Shown here one piece after another: positions 56,338-64,000 of a stretch of 64,000 bases of DNA (positions within the stretch are counted from its first letter, which is position 1; each line of letters opens with the position of its first letter). The position numbers and the translations under genes are program-made. The stretch is from a virus: positions 1-64,000 of IMG/VR virus record IMGVR_UViG_3300048011_000285; one strand, written 5' to 3'. The notes beneath the pieces are model-generated. The model worked only from the letters and a program-made list of their open reading frames with translations. It was not told the DNA's origin and did no database searches.

Positions 56338-57532
56338 TGTAATCCTCTTTTATAAAATCCCATATTTCTGGGACGTAATCCTTAATATGTTGATTTCGAA
56401 CTTTATCGATAATCTTTGTATGTCTTGCTAAATGAATTGGATCTAATTCGTCTTCGTCTTCATATATTTTTTCTAATACAGGTAACACTTTATTTTTAAT
56501 TTGTGTCCTAGATAAGTCTTCATGAATATCCATATTCTCTATTAGTTTAATCATAACAGGTATACGCTTTTTTCGTATAATCTTTGGTATAGATTTACAA
56601 CTTAATGCTTCTGGATACATCAGTAATTCAGGGCGAATATACACTCCTTTATTATTACTCCATACTATAGAATCAATAAGATTGAAAAAGTTGTATGCTT
56701 GTATAGTATAGCTTATTTCACCGTACAAAGCAAGGTTGTTATAAGCTATTATATTCTTATTTATTGATTTAAATTTTACTGGATGCCTGATGTATTCAAC
56801 TACCTTATCAATACCATCAATACTGTAATTAAATGTTATTTGATTGAACTTAGAAATCTTTTCTATAAATCTTTTGTTATCATTTGTTAAGTTTGTAGTA
56901 AAGTGTATAGGAACATTAAGCATGCCACGTTCAATGAGAATGTCAAGAAACTTATCTACTTCTGGCATAATAGTTGGTTCGCCACCAAGAAACTTAACTC
57001 GCTTGCCCTTCTCTGCATTCTCTAATAAGAACTCTATGTTCTCTTGTATGGCCAATGTATTTGTTGCATCGATATTACCAGCGCCCATAATAGATTCCAT
57101 TATAGCGTTATTCTTTATCTCTTTTTGTAATTGAGAACTACAAGCAGGCCCACACATTCTACATGCTAGATTACACAAATTGCCCGGACGTATATCTAAA
57201 TCAATAGGAGAACCATACTGATTGCCATTATCTATATTAGGTAAGATATTTTCACCCTGGTATAATTTAGCAAATCTAATTCTATCGCTTGTTCCGCCAC
57301 TATCTTCAAGTGAGAAGCATTTCACACAAATATCTGGGCGTTTGTTATTTAAGAATTCAGTTCTTATATTTCTTAGATGCTCATTTGTCCATCTAGTTTT
57401 CAAATTAGTTTCAGTATCTGGTGTTGCCACTGTGTGTTCTGTTGTCATACAGCATACACGTTCTCCCTCATTGCTATGTACATACATATGTACAAAGGGA
57501 GCATAACAGAAATTATTAGGCAACTCAGACAA
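56321..57532 (-). CDS. N-terminal-twitch radical SAM protein, 403 aa
   Basis: N-terminal FCYAPFVHMYVHSNEGERVC (C9, C27-C28) and C69-x2-C72 give the twitch layout; core C120-x3-C124-x2-C127 in IRPGNLCNLACRMCGPACSS; FLGGEPTIMPEVDKF is the SAM motif. Third operon paralogue of the genes at 46982 and 52639, and also like 29519. It abuts the methyltransferase gene directly (57532/57533). Substrate unknown. Confidence 0.9.
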   Translation of the reverse strand: MSELPNNFCYAPFVHMYVHSNEGERVCCMTTEHTVATPDTETNLKTRWTNEHLRNIRTEFLNNKRPDICVKCFSLEDSGGTSDRIRFAKLYQGENILPNIDNGNQYGSPIDLDIRPGNLCNLACRMCGPACSSQLQKEIKNNAIMESIMGAGNIDATNTLAIQENIEFLLENAEKGKRVKFLGGEPTIMPEVDKFLDILIERGMLNVPIHFTTNLTNDNKRFIEKISKFNQITFNYSIDGIDKVVEYIRHPVKFKSINKNIIAYNNLALYGEISYTIQAYNFFNLIDSIVWSNNKGVYIRPELLMYPEALSCKSIPKIIRKKRIPVMIKLIENMDIHEDLSRTQIKNKVLPVLEKIYEDEDELDPIHLARHTKIIDKVRNQHIKDYVPEIWDFIKEDYNDIRI

Positions 57533-58942
57533 TTATTTTCTCCCAATTACCATATATCTGTCATACTTTTCTAAGTTAAGTGTACCTTTGAAGATTATTT
57601 CTGAAAGATTTAGTTTTTCTACCCAATCTTTTTCACTTGAAATTATATTTACAACAGTTTCATCATCATGCTCTACAAAATTATTGTTTTGCATAATGAC
57701 AAGAGTTCCTTTTGGGATGCTAGAGAACCATTCATCAAAATTTTTAATGTGTTCGCAACTAGTATTTATTACACATGTAGGAGCATCAATCTCATGTAGC
57801 GTTTCAGTTCGTTCAAATGTAGTGGCATCGCTGTACTTGTAATGATTGATTGGAAGAGTTTGTGTTTCATACTTTAATCCACGTACATCACTTACGAAAC
57901 TCTTAAAGCGCATACCGTCCATGATGTATTCTTTGTTTAGTGTGTCTGCTGGATTATCTGTGCTTGGGTCTATGTCGAAACTATATACGTGTTTGATATT
58001 TTTAACTCTTTCAAACAACAATGCGCTCAACACACCATACCAACCTGCACAAACATATACGTTTTCGCCCAAGTCAATTTCTAGTGCATTTACCATATCA
58101 ACTAACCAAGCCTTTGAACGCAGTTGTCCACGTGAGAATGCATCAGTCAATGCTTGTCCTTCGAAACGATTAATCATTTTTTTCATGTTAGTTGGGATAA
58201 AGAATTTGTTACCCGTAATAAAATCAACTGTTTCTGCTATTTTCGTTTTCATCAGTGTATTAGATTTAAGTAAAGCAATCTCTGCACAGTTTGGATTAAT
58301 AGCTTGTAGTACTTTGAACATCAAAAATAAATCAGGTTCTGCTTCAACTGCAATGATGTTCTTTAGCGCATCTAAGATTTCTTTTGTAGGGTCTGGCAAT
58401 GAAGCTACTAATCTGAATAAAAGCTCGGTCTGTAACATAACGAAACGATTAGTACCACATGCATTCTTCAACGCACTTAACACTTCACTTTCACCTAATG
58501 AATGTTCAATTACATTGAATAGAACAAAGATGTTATCACGTGAGAAATCACCGTCACCACATGTGATGTTCTTTAGGTTATCAATAAAGTCTGTTTCATC
58601 TGGGTACAATCCGTGTAGTACTCTGAATACAAGATACAGCTTTTGTCTGTCTGGCTTATCTACTGCCATAAAGTTTCGTAGAGCATCTAGTGCATCTTCG
58701 TCTTGTGCAATTACATTCAAGACTTTGAATAAAACAAATACATTATCGTCTTCTGTGCGTTCATACACAAGGTTCATTAGCGCACGAATTGTTTCACTGT
58801 ATTCTCTGCCTAAGAGTACCTGTGCAAGTGTAAAGATACTACTAAGCTCTTCTGTATTAACTACACGCTCTAGTTCTTTTACATGAGGGTATGTTTCGCC
58901 ATATAATAAACTTAGCCTGTCTGCGATTTGATATGGTTTCAT
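57533..58942 (-). CDS. helical-repeat protein fused to a methyltransferase-like domain, 469 aa
   Basis: Residues about 30-230 hold five to six copies of a roughly 35-residue helical repeat, of the form VLFKVLNVI ... DALRNFMAVDKPD, VFRVLHGLY ... NLKNITCGDGD, FNVIEHSL ... ALKNACGTN, and so on. Residues about 280-469 form a Rossmann domain: NVYVCAGWYGVLSALLFE and HVYSFDIDPSTDNPADTLNK are SAM-binding motifs of class I methyltransferases. The repeats could bind a protein or carrier partner. It lies between the methyltransferase at 58944 and the radical SAM genes with no gaps. Confidence 0.65.
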   Translation of the reverse strand: MKPYQIADRLSLLYGETYPHVKELERVVNTEELSSIFTLAQVLLGREYSETIRALMNLVYERTEDDNVFVLFKVLNVIAQDEDALDALRNFMAVDKPDRQKLYLVFRVLHGLYPDETDFIDNLKNITCGDGDFSRDNIFVLFNVIEHSLGESEVLSALKNACGTNRFVMLQTELLFRLVASLPDPTKEILDALKNIIAVEAEPDLFLMFKVLQAINPNCAEIALLKSNTLMKTKIAETVDFITGNKFFIPTNMKKMINRFEGQALTDAFSRGQLRSKAWLVDMVNALEIDLGENVYVCAGWYGVLSALLFERVKNIKHVYSFDIDPSTDNPADTLNKEYIMDGMRFKSFVSDVRGLKYETQTLPINHYKYSDATTFERTETLHEIDAPTCVINTSCEHIKNFDEWFSSIPKGTLVIMQNNNFVEHDDETVVNIISSEKDWVEKLNLSEIIFKGTLNLEKYDRYMVIGRK

Positions 58943-58943
58943 A

Positions 58944-59876
58944 TTATTTGTATCCTATCTTTAAGTAGTATTGTTTTTCACCGTATGTGATAACACCTGT
59001 ATATAATTCAAAACTCATAGGGAATTGTTTATTAAAGTTTTGTGAACTTGCAAAAGGTTTCGGCACATCACCTGTTTCACCAACTAACACAAGTCTACGC
59101 ATGTCTGGAATCATCCTGTACCAATCTTTATAGTTCTTCAAGTAACTAATATTAGTATTGATTAATGTTCCGGGTATCTCTACGAATGGATCGCTTAAAT
59201 CGCCGTCCGGTAATTGTGTGATAAATGTATGTTCATCATATCCTATATTAAATAAGTCTTGTGTCGTTGCTTTAAAGCGCCAATCTGCAAGTAGTTCCTT
59301 ACTCATCATCTCATCTGCTAAGAATTGACAGATACCATTAATATCAAATGAGCGAATATTCTCGAATCTAAGTCTAGTATCAAATAGCATTGCTGGAAGA
59401 ATTCCCATGCCACCACCAAGAACATAAATCGCGCCAAGATACTTTTCACCGAATGCATGTTGCATCTGTTGTGAAATCCAACTATACACTTTCGCATTTT
59501 CTTTGTTGACAAAAGATGAAATGTCAACGTTTGGGTATGAGTAAATGATTTCTTTTAGTCTGTCTGTTAGCTTATCATCAATTGGCGGAGTAATATGAGT
59601 CAAGAAGTCCATTGCTTGTCGATAGTTACCTAGCTGTTGTGCAACATTCTCTTTTGAATATGTCACTGCCATATCTTGATAATTATACTCAAGTTTTGCT
59701 AACGGCTTTTCACGTCTACGACTAACACGCTTGTAGTTGATTGTTTCAGTAATCTCTGGTTCTTCGTCCAGTTCTTCTTGTTCAATAAAATCCGTTACAC
59801 CAACTTCATCATATAATTCGTCATTCTTTTTGATGTTTGCAGCCCTACGATTTCTTCGATCACGTATATTACTCAT
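58944..59876 (-). CDS. methyltransferase-like protein, 310 aa
   Basis: The first 80 residues are basic and acidic low-complexity. Then GAIYVLGGGMGILPAMLF and NIRSFDINGICQFLADEM match SAM-binding motifs I and II of class I methyltransferases, and a region with TLINTNISYLKNYKDWYRM matches the same part of the gene at 57533, so the two C-terminal domains are paralogous. It overlaps the 1219-residue gene by 8 bases. Acceptor unknown. Confidence 0.65.
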   Translation of the reverse strand: MSNIRDRRNRRAANIKKNDELYDEVGVTDFIEQEELDEEPEITETINYKRVSRRREKPLAKLEYNYQDMAVTYSKENVAQQLGNYRQAMDFLTHITPPIDDKLTDRLKEIIYSYPNVDISSFVNKENAKVYSWISQQMQHAFGEKYLGAIYVLGGGMGILPAMLFDTRLRFENIRSFDINGICQFLADEMMSKELLADWRFKATTQDLFNIGYDEHTFITQLPDGDLSDPFVEIPGTLINTNISYLKNYKDWYRMIPDMRRLVLVGETGDVPKPFASSQNFNKQFPMSFELYTGVITYGEKQYYLKIGYK

Positions 59877-62800
59877 TGTTATCTTCCTTAAATTTTTCTT
59901 CTAGCCATGCAAAGTCGTTAATTTTTCCTAACATGTCATCATCATCTGCATGTTTAGTACCCCAAGCGCGTCCGGCATTAGCTCCTGCAATTGCGTATGT
60001 TCCGAACTCTCTATCAGCTCCTTTAGTACACCATGCTTCTAAGCGTTCATCATCTTCGTCTTGCTTATTGCGATGAATAATACTAGATGCAAGTTTAGTA
60101 CACTCACGGAAAGCAGACTTCCAAGTATTGAATGGGTCTGTATTAAACGCTGTATAGTTAGCTGGTGTTGGCATCGGCTTAAACTTCTCAGAGATAGATG
60201 TTGTAAAGTCAATACGCCAATCTTTTGCATCACGCAATAGTTGTGTTGGGAATAGTTTTAATCCACCATACCCATAAATCAAATCATTAACTGGGTTCTT
60301 AGACTTCCAAGTGTGCACCGTGTCTTCATCCCATACGCTTGGGAAGTATTCAAAGTTGAACTCTTCTAACAGCAATGCATCAGCATCGATTACATAAAAC
60401 ATACGAGTGTCAGCTAAGTTTGCTGCGGCTTGGTGAGCATTGAAGATACCTTTAACTCCGTGTACACGCTTTGCATGTGGAACACGCTCTAATAGTTTAG
60501 CATAATGTTCGTCTGCCAGCTTCTCTTGATAGCTCAACATGATAACATCATATGGTATATCTCTTGTTGCTGCTTTGACTTTCTTAACTGGTTTCTTGTT
60601 CTTAAAGTTCATCTTGCGTAACTTATCAGCATCGGGCTTCAATTCTTTAATAGCACTTGCAGGAATAAGTTTTAGACCACCGAACTGGTGAATATATCCC
60701 GTATAAGGACTTTCCTTAGGCCATAGATGAAAGTGTGACTTGTGGTGTCGGTCAACATAAAACGTTCTATCAAAGTCATCAATCATTTCTACGTCATTGT
60801 CCAATGCCCAGAAATATCCAGTCTTTGTCATCTTTGCTGCTTTTTGATATGCTGACGCAAGATCCTTTGCATCAATCACATCAATGTTTTTATGTTCTGT
60901 AAATTTAGCAGTATTCTCTGCATACATACCTTCATCAAAATAGAATGCAGGGTGTCCTGTAACACGTGATGCTACTTGATCTACACGAATAATATTCTTA
61001 AATCTATCGAATGAGAAATCTTCTTCATTGGGATTGAACTCTGCTAGATGCGGTCTATGTACAAGATATACTCCTGCGTCTGCTTCGCCTTCACTCTTAA
61101 ACGCAAATACGTTTTCAATACTATGGATGTCTGGATAGTAGTCAAAATCAAATTCATCTACTAGTTCTACAACTGTATCTACAACCCAATAGAATACATG
61201 CTTCTTAGCTTGCGTATACGCTTTATATGGGTCACGTGTGTAATACTTTTTGATATTGTGCTTATCTGGGATACGTGCTACAACTTCATCATGATAGATA
61301 ACATTCTCTGGATGATAGTCTACGTTAGATAGAGCAAGTCCGCCATGTCCCAACTCTACTCCCTTGCGAGATGTAAACTTCCAAATATGAGTAGGGCCAG
61401 TGTCATACAAGTCTGGATAGAAATCATCAATCGTAGTATCTGTTAATTGTAAGTCCGGGTTAACCATCCAGAATATGTTAGATGTTGCAAGCGTAACTGC
61501 TTCTTCAACTGTACGTGCTTCGATACGCTCTGGTGATGACAGATTGCCTACAATTTTATCTACGTCTTTCTGTTTCTCTATATCATATTTAATAGGAACC
61601 AAACGTACGCCATTGCGTACTGTTTTGCCGCTCGGTAGTTCTACATTGAAGTTATGAACATATGTTCTATCGTATAATTGTGGGATATAATCTGTGACTT
61701 GATCAGATACATCATTGTGTATCATCCATACCATTTCAGTATCACAATTCTTAACTCTATCTAGGTCTAATAAATCATTTACTATAACTATATCATAACG
61801 TTCTGGTTTAACTGCGGTTGTCACTTGATATAATGCTTTACGTCTAAAGTCAAATCGTTGATACTTATATTCTTCAAACAAATTATAATCTTTTCTGAAT
61901 AGGCCCAACCCGTGATATTCTAGTGCATTATCTTCCCAGTCAGTTTTTTGCCACACAACAATCTGTTGACGGTCTTCTTCTGTCATTGAGAATTCAAACT
62001 CGTAGTCAAAGTTAAAGTCTGTTACAGTTGTATCACTTGTAATTACATAGTAGTAATTGCACTTTGAATGCTTCTGTGCATACTCATGTAGTTCAGTAAG
62101 TGTTTTAGTTTCAAATGACTTAATACGTGGGAAACGATGTGACAAGTCAGCTAGATTGTTCTTACCAAAGCCACGATCCCAGAAGAAAATATCATAGTCT
62201 GGAACTGTTGCTGCAATTGTATCGTGGAACTTTAGATTGTATTCATCGTATTCACTCGCAACAAACACAACGCCTTTCTCAAATACGTGTGCGCTTGCCA
62301 AATCATATAAGTCTGGATAGAAATCAAACTTGTCGTTTAATTGGACTGCTGGATCAACAATGACAAAAGGGTAAGTTTTCAAATCATTCAGTCCGCCCTT
62401 CAACGTACTAGATGAAACAATAGGAGTTTCTTTTAATGTGCCTATCACTTCGTCTGGATCTTTTTGCTTTTCTTCATCTGCGTTAACTGGTACAAGTCTA
62501 ATACCGTTGCGCACTTCTACGCCACGTGATGTTTTAACTTTAAAGTTGTGAATGAACTCACGGTCATACGAGAATGGATAATGTTCTAATGTGAAATCTT
62601 CAACGTCTTCGTGTACTAACCAATACATATCTGCGTCAACATCATGATCCAGCTTATGCATATCTTTTGTACGAATAACAGGAAACTCTAGGTCACGTGC
62701 AATAGGATCTTTCTCATACACTGCTTTACGTCTAAAGTTAAAGATAGCATATTCACGTTCTTTGAACATAGGCCCATCTTTTGGAAATAGACCCACACCA

Positions 62801-63528
62801 TGATACTCTCTGACTAGTTCTGTCTTTGGATTCTCTTTCTGCCACACAACAACTTTTTGATTTTCTTTATCAAGTCCAAACGCAAATGAATAGTCAAAGT
62901 CAAATGTATCAAAAATCTCTGTATTTGGATGCACTAGATAATAAAAATCAGTACGTGCTTCTTTACGACACAATTCATGCACATCGATATTAGTATCTCC
63001 GTGAACTAAGTTTATACCTGGAAAACGTTCTTTTAATTTTTTAAAGTTTGCTTTTCCATAATCTTTTTCCCAGTAAAATATATCATATGATTCTGTAGTT
63101 GGTTTATACTCTACTTTATCAGTAGTATGTTCTTTAAAGTCACCAGTCAAGTAATATGCATCTTGTATATACTGGACTTCTTTATTCTTTACATCACTAG
63201 TTTTGAACAGTTTAACACCAACAACTGAACGAAAAACATTACGTTCTTCTGCATTCCAAACATGTACTACATTTTCGTCCCAACTATCGGTTTGAAAATC
63301 GAAATCGAAATCTTCATCGACACATACATCTGGATCAATAATCCAGAAGTGTTTTGTGTTTGCAATAGAGGCAATTTTACTAATTGCTTTATCAATCTTT
63401 GGATCACTCCAATCCTCTAGATTGATTTTAACCATGCGAAAGTTAGGATATTTTTTATGTATCCTATCCAAACGTTCATTAGTTTCTCTATCTGATTTGT
63501 AAGTTAGATAAAAACCGTCGTATGCCAT
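59869..63528 (-). CDS. giant repeat protein, 1219 aa, ten DxD-like repeats
   Basis: I count ten repeats of about 100-120 residues, each with a core like FYVIDADALLLEEFNFEYFP, WLVHEDVEDF or FWIIDPDVCVDEDFDFDF followed by an aromatic segment and a block such as YGYGGLKLFP. The acidic DxD-type centre and neighbouring strands recall GT-A glycosyltransferase cores. Repeats 2-3-4 and 5-6-7 are more alike as triplets (EYHGVGLF then NGIRLVPV; EYHGLGLF then NGVRLVPI). The C-terminal 100 residues are distinct. It may be a multi-active-site glycosyltransferase or a virion fibre. Starts behind AGGG and the promoter at 63556. Confidence 0.6.
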   Translation of the reverse strand: MAYDGFYLTYKSDRETNERLDRIHKKYPNFRMVKINLEDWSDPKIDKAISKIASIANTKHFWIIDPDVCVDEDFDFDFQTDSWDENVVHVWNAEERNVFRSVVGVKLFKTSDVKNKEVQYIQDAYYLTGDFKEHTTDKVEYKPTTESYDIFYWEKDYGKANFKKLKERFPGINLVHGDTNIDVHELCRKEARTDFYYLVHPNTEIFDTFDFDYSFAFGLDKENQKVVVWQKENPKTELVREYHGVGLFPKDGPMFKEREYAIFNFRRKAVYEKDPIARDLEFPVIRTKDMHKLDHDVDADMYWLVHEDVEDFTLEHYPFSYDREFIHNFKVKTSRGVEVRNGIRLVPVNADEEKQKDPDEVIGTLKETPIVSSSTLKGGLNDLKTYPFVIVDPAVQLNDKFDFYPDLYDLASAHVFEKGVVFVASEYDEYNLKFHDTIAATVPDYDIFFWDRGFGKNNLADLSHRFPRIKSFETKTLTELHEYAQKHSKCNYYYVITSDTTVTDFNFDYEFEFSMTEEDRQQIVVWQKTDWEDNALEYHGLGLFRKDYNLFEEYKYQRFDFRRKALYQVTTAVKPERYDIVIVNDLLDLDRVKNCDTEMVWMIHNDVSDQVTDYIPQLYDRTYVHNFNVELPSGKTVRNGVRLVPIKYDIEKQKDVDKIVGNLSSPERIEARTVEEAVTLATSNIFWMVNPDLQLTDTTIDDFYPDLYDTGPTHIWKFTSRKGVELGHGGLALSNVDYHPENVIYHDEVVARIPDKHNIKKYYTRDPYKAYTQAKKHVFYWVVDTVVELVDEFDFDYYPDIHSIENVFAFKSEGEADAGVYLVHRPHLAEFNPNEEDFSFDRFKNIIRVDQVASRVTGHPAFYFDEGMYAENTAKFTEHKNIDVIDAKDLASAYQKAAKMTKTGYFWALDNDVEMIDDFDRTFYVDRHHKSHFHLWPKESPYTGYIHQFGGLKLIPASAIKELKPDADKLRKMNFKNKKPVKKVKAATRDIPYDVIMLSYQEKLADEHYAKLLERVPHAKRVHGVKGIFNAHQAAANLADTRMFYVIDADALLLEEFNFEYFPSVWDEDTVHTWKSKNPVNDLIYGYGGLKLFPTQLLRDAKDWRIDFTTSISEKFKPMPTPANYTAFNTDPFNTWKSAFRECTKLASSIIHRNKQDEDDERLEAWCTKGADREFGTYAIAGANAGRAWGTKHADDDDMLGKINDFAWLEEKFKEDNNE

Positions 63529-63555
63529 ACTTACCCTATAGTTATAATTTCTTAT

Positions 63556-63584
63556 ATTATAACAGATTAATCGTCTGTTGTAAA
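63556..63584 (-). promoter_or_regulatory. sigma70-type promoter of the minus-strand operon
   Basis: On the minus strand TTTACA (63584-63579), a 17-base spacer, perfect TATAAT (63561-63556). It overlaps the last codons of the carbamoyltransferase gene and lies about 28 bases before the ATG at 63528. A 6-bp inverted repeat, AACAGA/TCTGTT, lies in the spacer. Confidence 0.75.
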
Positions 63585-64000
63585 GACTTTAATTCCATAA
63601 TGTTTAGAAAAATCTTCTGCATCTTTCAAGTCATTGACGATAGGTTGACCTTTAATGTTCAACGATGTATTTACTAAGATTGGACAACCAGTCTTTTCTT
63701 TGAACTTTGTTAGTAGTTCATGTAGTCCAGGATGCGTTTCTTTAGTTACAGTCTGCACACGTGACGTGCCGTCTTTGTGTATGATAGCAGGAAACTGTTC
63801 TGGATACTTGCACTTGGCAACGAACTGCATATAGGGACTTGCAGTGATATTCTCTGGCATTTCAAAGTAATCATGCACGTCTTCTTCTAGTATCATAGGA
63901 GCAAACGGTCTGAACTTCTGTCTACGTTTGATTTCATTCATTCTGTCTTTGATAGTGTCGCCACGAGGATCAGCAGTTAAAGTACGATTGCCTAATGCTC
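63567..64000 (-). CDS. carbamoyltransferase (NodU/CmcH family), C-terminal part, cut by the window edge
   Basis: The frame stays open to the window end. ALGNRTLTADPRGD ... FRPFAPMILEEDVHDYFEMP and CPILVNTSLNIKGQPIVND are the conserved C-terminal (YrdC-like/NodU C-terminal) motifs of O-carbamoyltransferases such as NodU and TobZ. These transfer a carbamoyl group from carbamoyl phosphate via an adenylate to a hydroxyl. Marine T4-like phages carry such genes; targets may be sugars or hydroxymethylated bases. The start is outside the window. The promoter of the downstream gene lies inside its 3' end. Confidence 0.9.
   Translation of the reverse strand, partial: ALGNRTLTADPRGDTIKDRMNEIKRRQKFRPFAPMILEEDVHDYFEMPENITASPYMQFVAKCKYPEQFPAIIHKDGTSRVQTVTKETHPGLHELLTKFKEKTGCPILVNTSLNIKGQPIVNDLKDAEDFSKHYGIKVFTTDD

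Noticed and set aside
57846-58886. Plus-strand frame of 346 codons opposite the helical-repeat methyltransferase gene
   Set aside because: The repeat-rich minus-strand gene forces an open complement. The translation is Ser/Thr/Leu-rich with no recognisable motif and no initiation signals.
1-64000. CRISPR arrays, insertion sequences and prophage integration genes
   Set aside because: No regularly spaced direct repeats, transposase or integrase motifs were seen. The HNH protein at 41222 is free-standing and not evidently a homing element.

Overview
The window is part of the genome of a T4-like (Straboviridae-like) tailed phage. The diagnostic genes are a family B DNA polymerase (gp43), a sliding clamp (gp45), a DsbA-type late-transcription DNA-binding protein, an RNase H/5'-3' exonuclease, a phage tRNA cluster, thyA/DHFR, and GATAAATA/TATAAATA late-promoter octamers alongside strong TTGACA-N17-TATAAT promoters. 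The DNA is AT-rich and the gene families match marine myoviruses. No photosynthesis genes are visible and an SbmA/BacA-type transporter is present, so I infer a heterotrophic, possibly alphaproteobacterial, marine host rather than a cyanobacterium. The host is an inference only.

Layout. (1) 1-1440: five tRNAs (Asp, Gln, Glu, Trp, Pro), a tRNA-like element, a micro-ORF unit with its own promoter and terminator, a pseudoknotted RNA candidate and small ORFs. (2) 1540-10180: late virion genes. Several have N-termini resembling T4 capsid-targeting peptides and contain repeated E-S-V-N-E motifs that look like prohead-protease sites; they carry nucleotidyltransferase, GNAT-like and ADP-ribosyltransferase-like modules. 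A radical SAM gene sits among them. (3) 10180-14700: DsbA, DNA polymerase, adenine-type DNA methyltransferase, clamp. (4) 14740-22310: a 7-deazaguanine DNA-modification module (DpdA-like transglycosylase, QueD-like T-fold protein, phosphoribosyltransferase, glycosyltransferase, FolE, QueE) followed by S-adenosylmethionine synthetase and a rhodanese. (5) 22310-32420: RNase H, a HAD sugar phosphatase/mutase, a membrane-anchored ClpP-like protease, the SbmA/BacA-like transporter, two radical SAM genes, small ORFs each behind a near-identical promoter cassette, and a MoxR ATPase.

(6) 32450-39190: a compact metabolic cluster: acyl/aryl-AMP ligase, flavin-dependent halogenase, fatty-acid desaturase, GNAT-like protein, beta-ketoacyl synthase, AhpD-like protein and a 2OG-oxygenase-like protein. 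It lies between the MoxR gene and a VWA/metallopeptidase gene that may be its partner. (7) 39250-44730: conserved phage genes, HNH endonuclease, DHFR, thymidylate synthase. (8) 64000-44729 on the minus strand: a tightly overlapping operon of about 19 kb with a carbamoyltransferase, a ten-repeat protein of 1219 residues, two methyltransferase-like proteins, seven radical SAM enzymes, a QueC-like ATPase, two 2OG-oxygenase-like proteins and one unknown.

Working model. MetK supplies S-adenosylmethionine for the methyltransferases and for an unusually large radical SAM set (ten plus QueE). FolE, the QueD-like protein, QueE and possibly the QueC-like protein make a 7-deazaguanine base that the DpdA-like enzyme inserts into phage DNA. 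The halogenase/acyl cluster and the minus-strand radical SAM operon have no obvious canonical phage role and are the most promising places for undescribed chemistry. Functions are assigned by reading motifs in the translated sequence; no database search was run.
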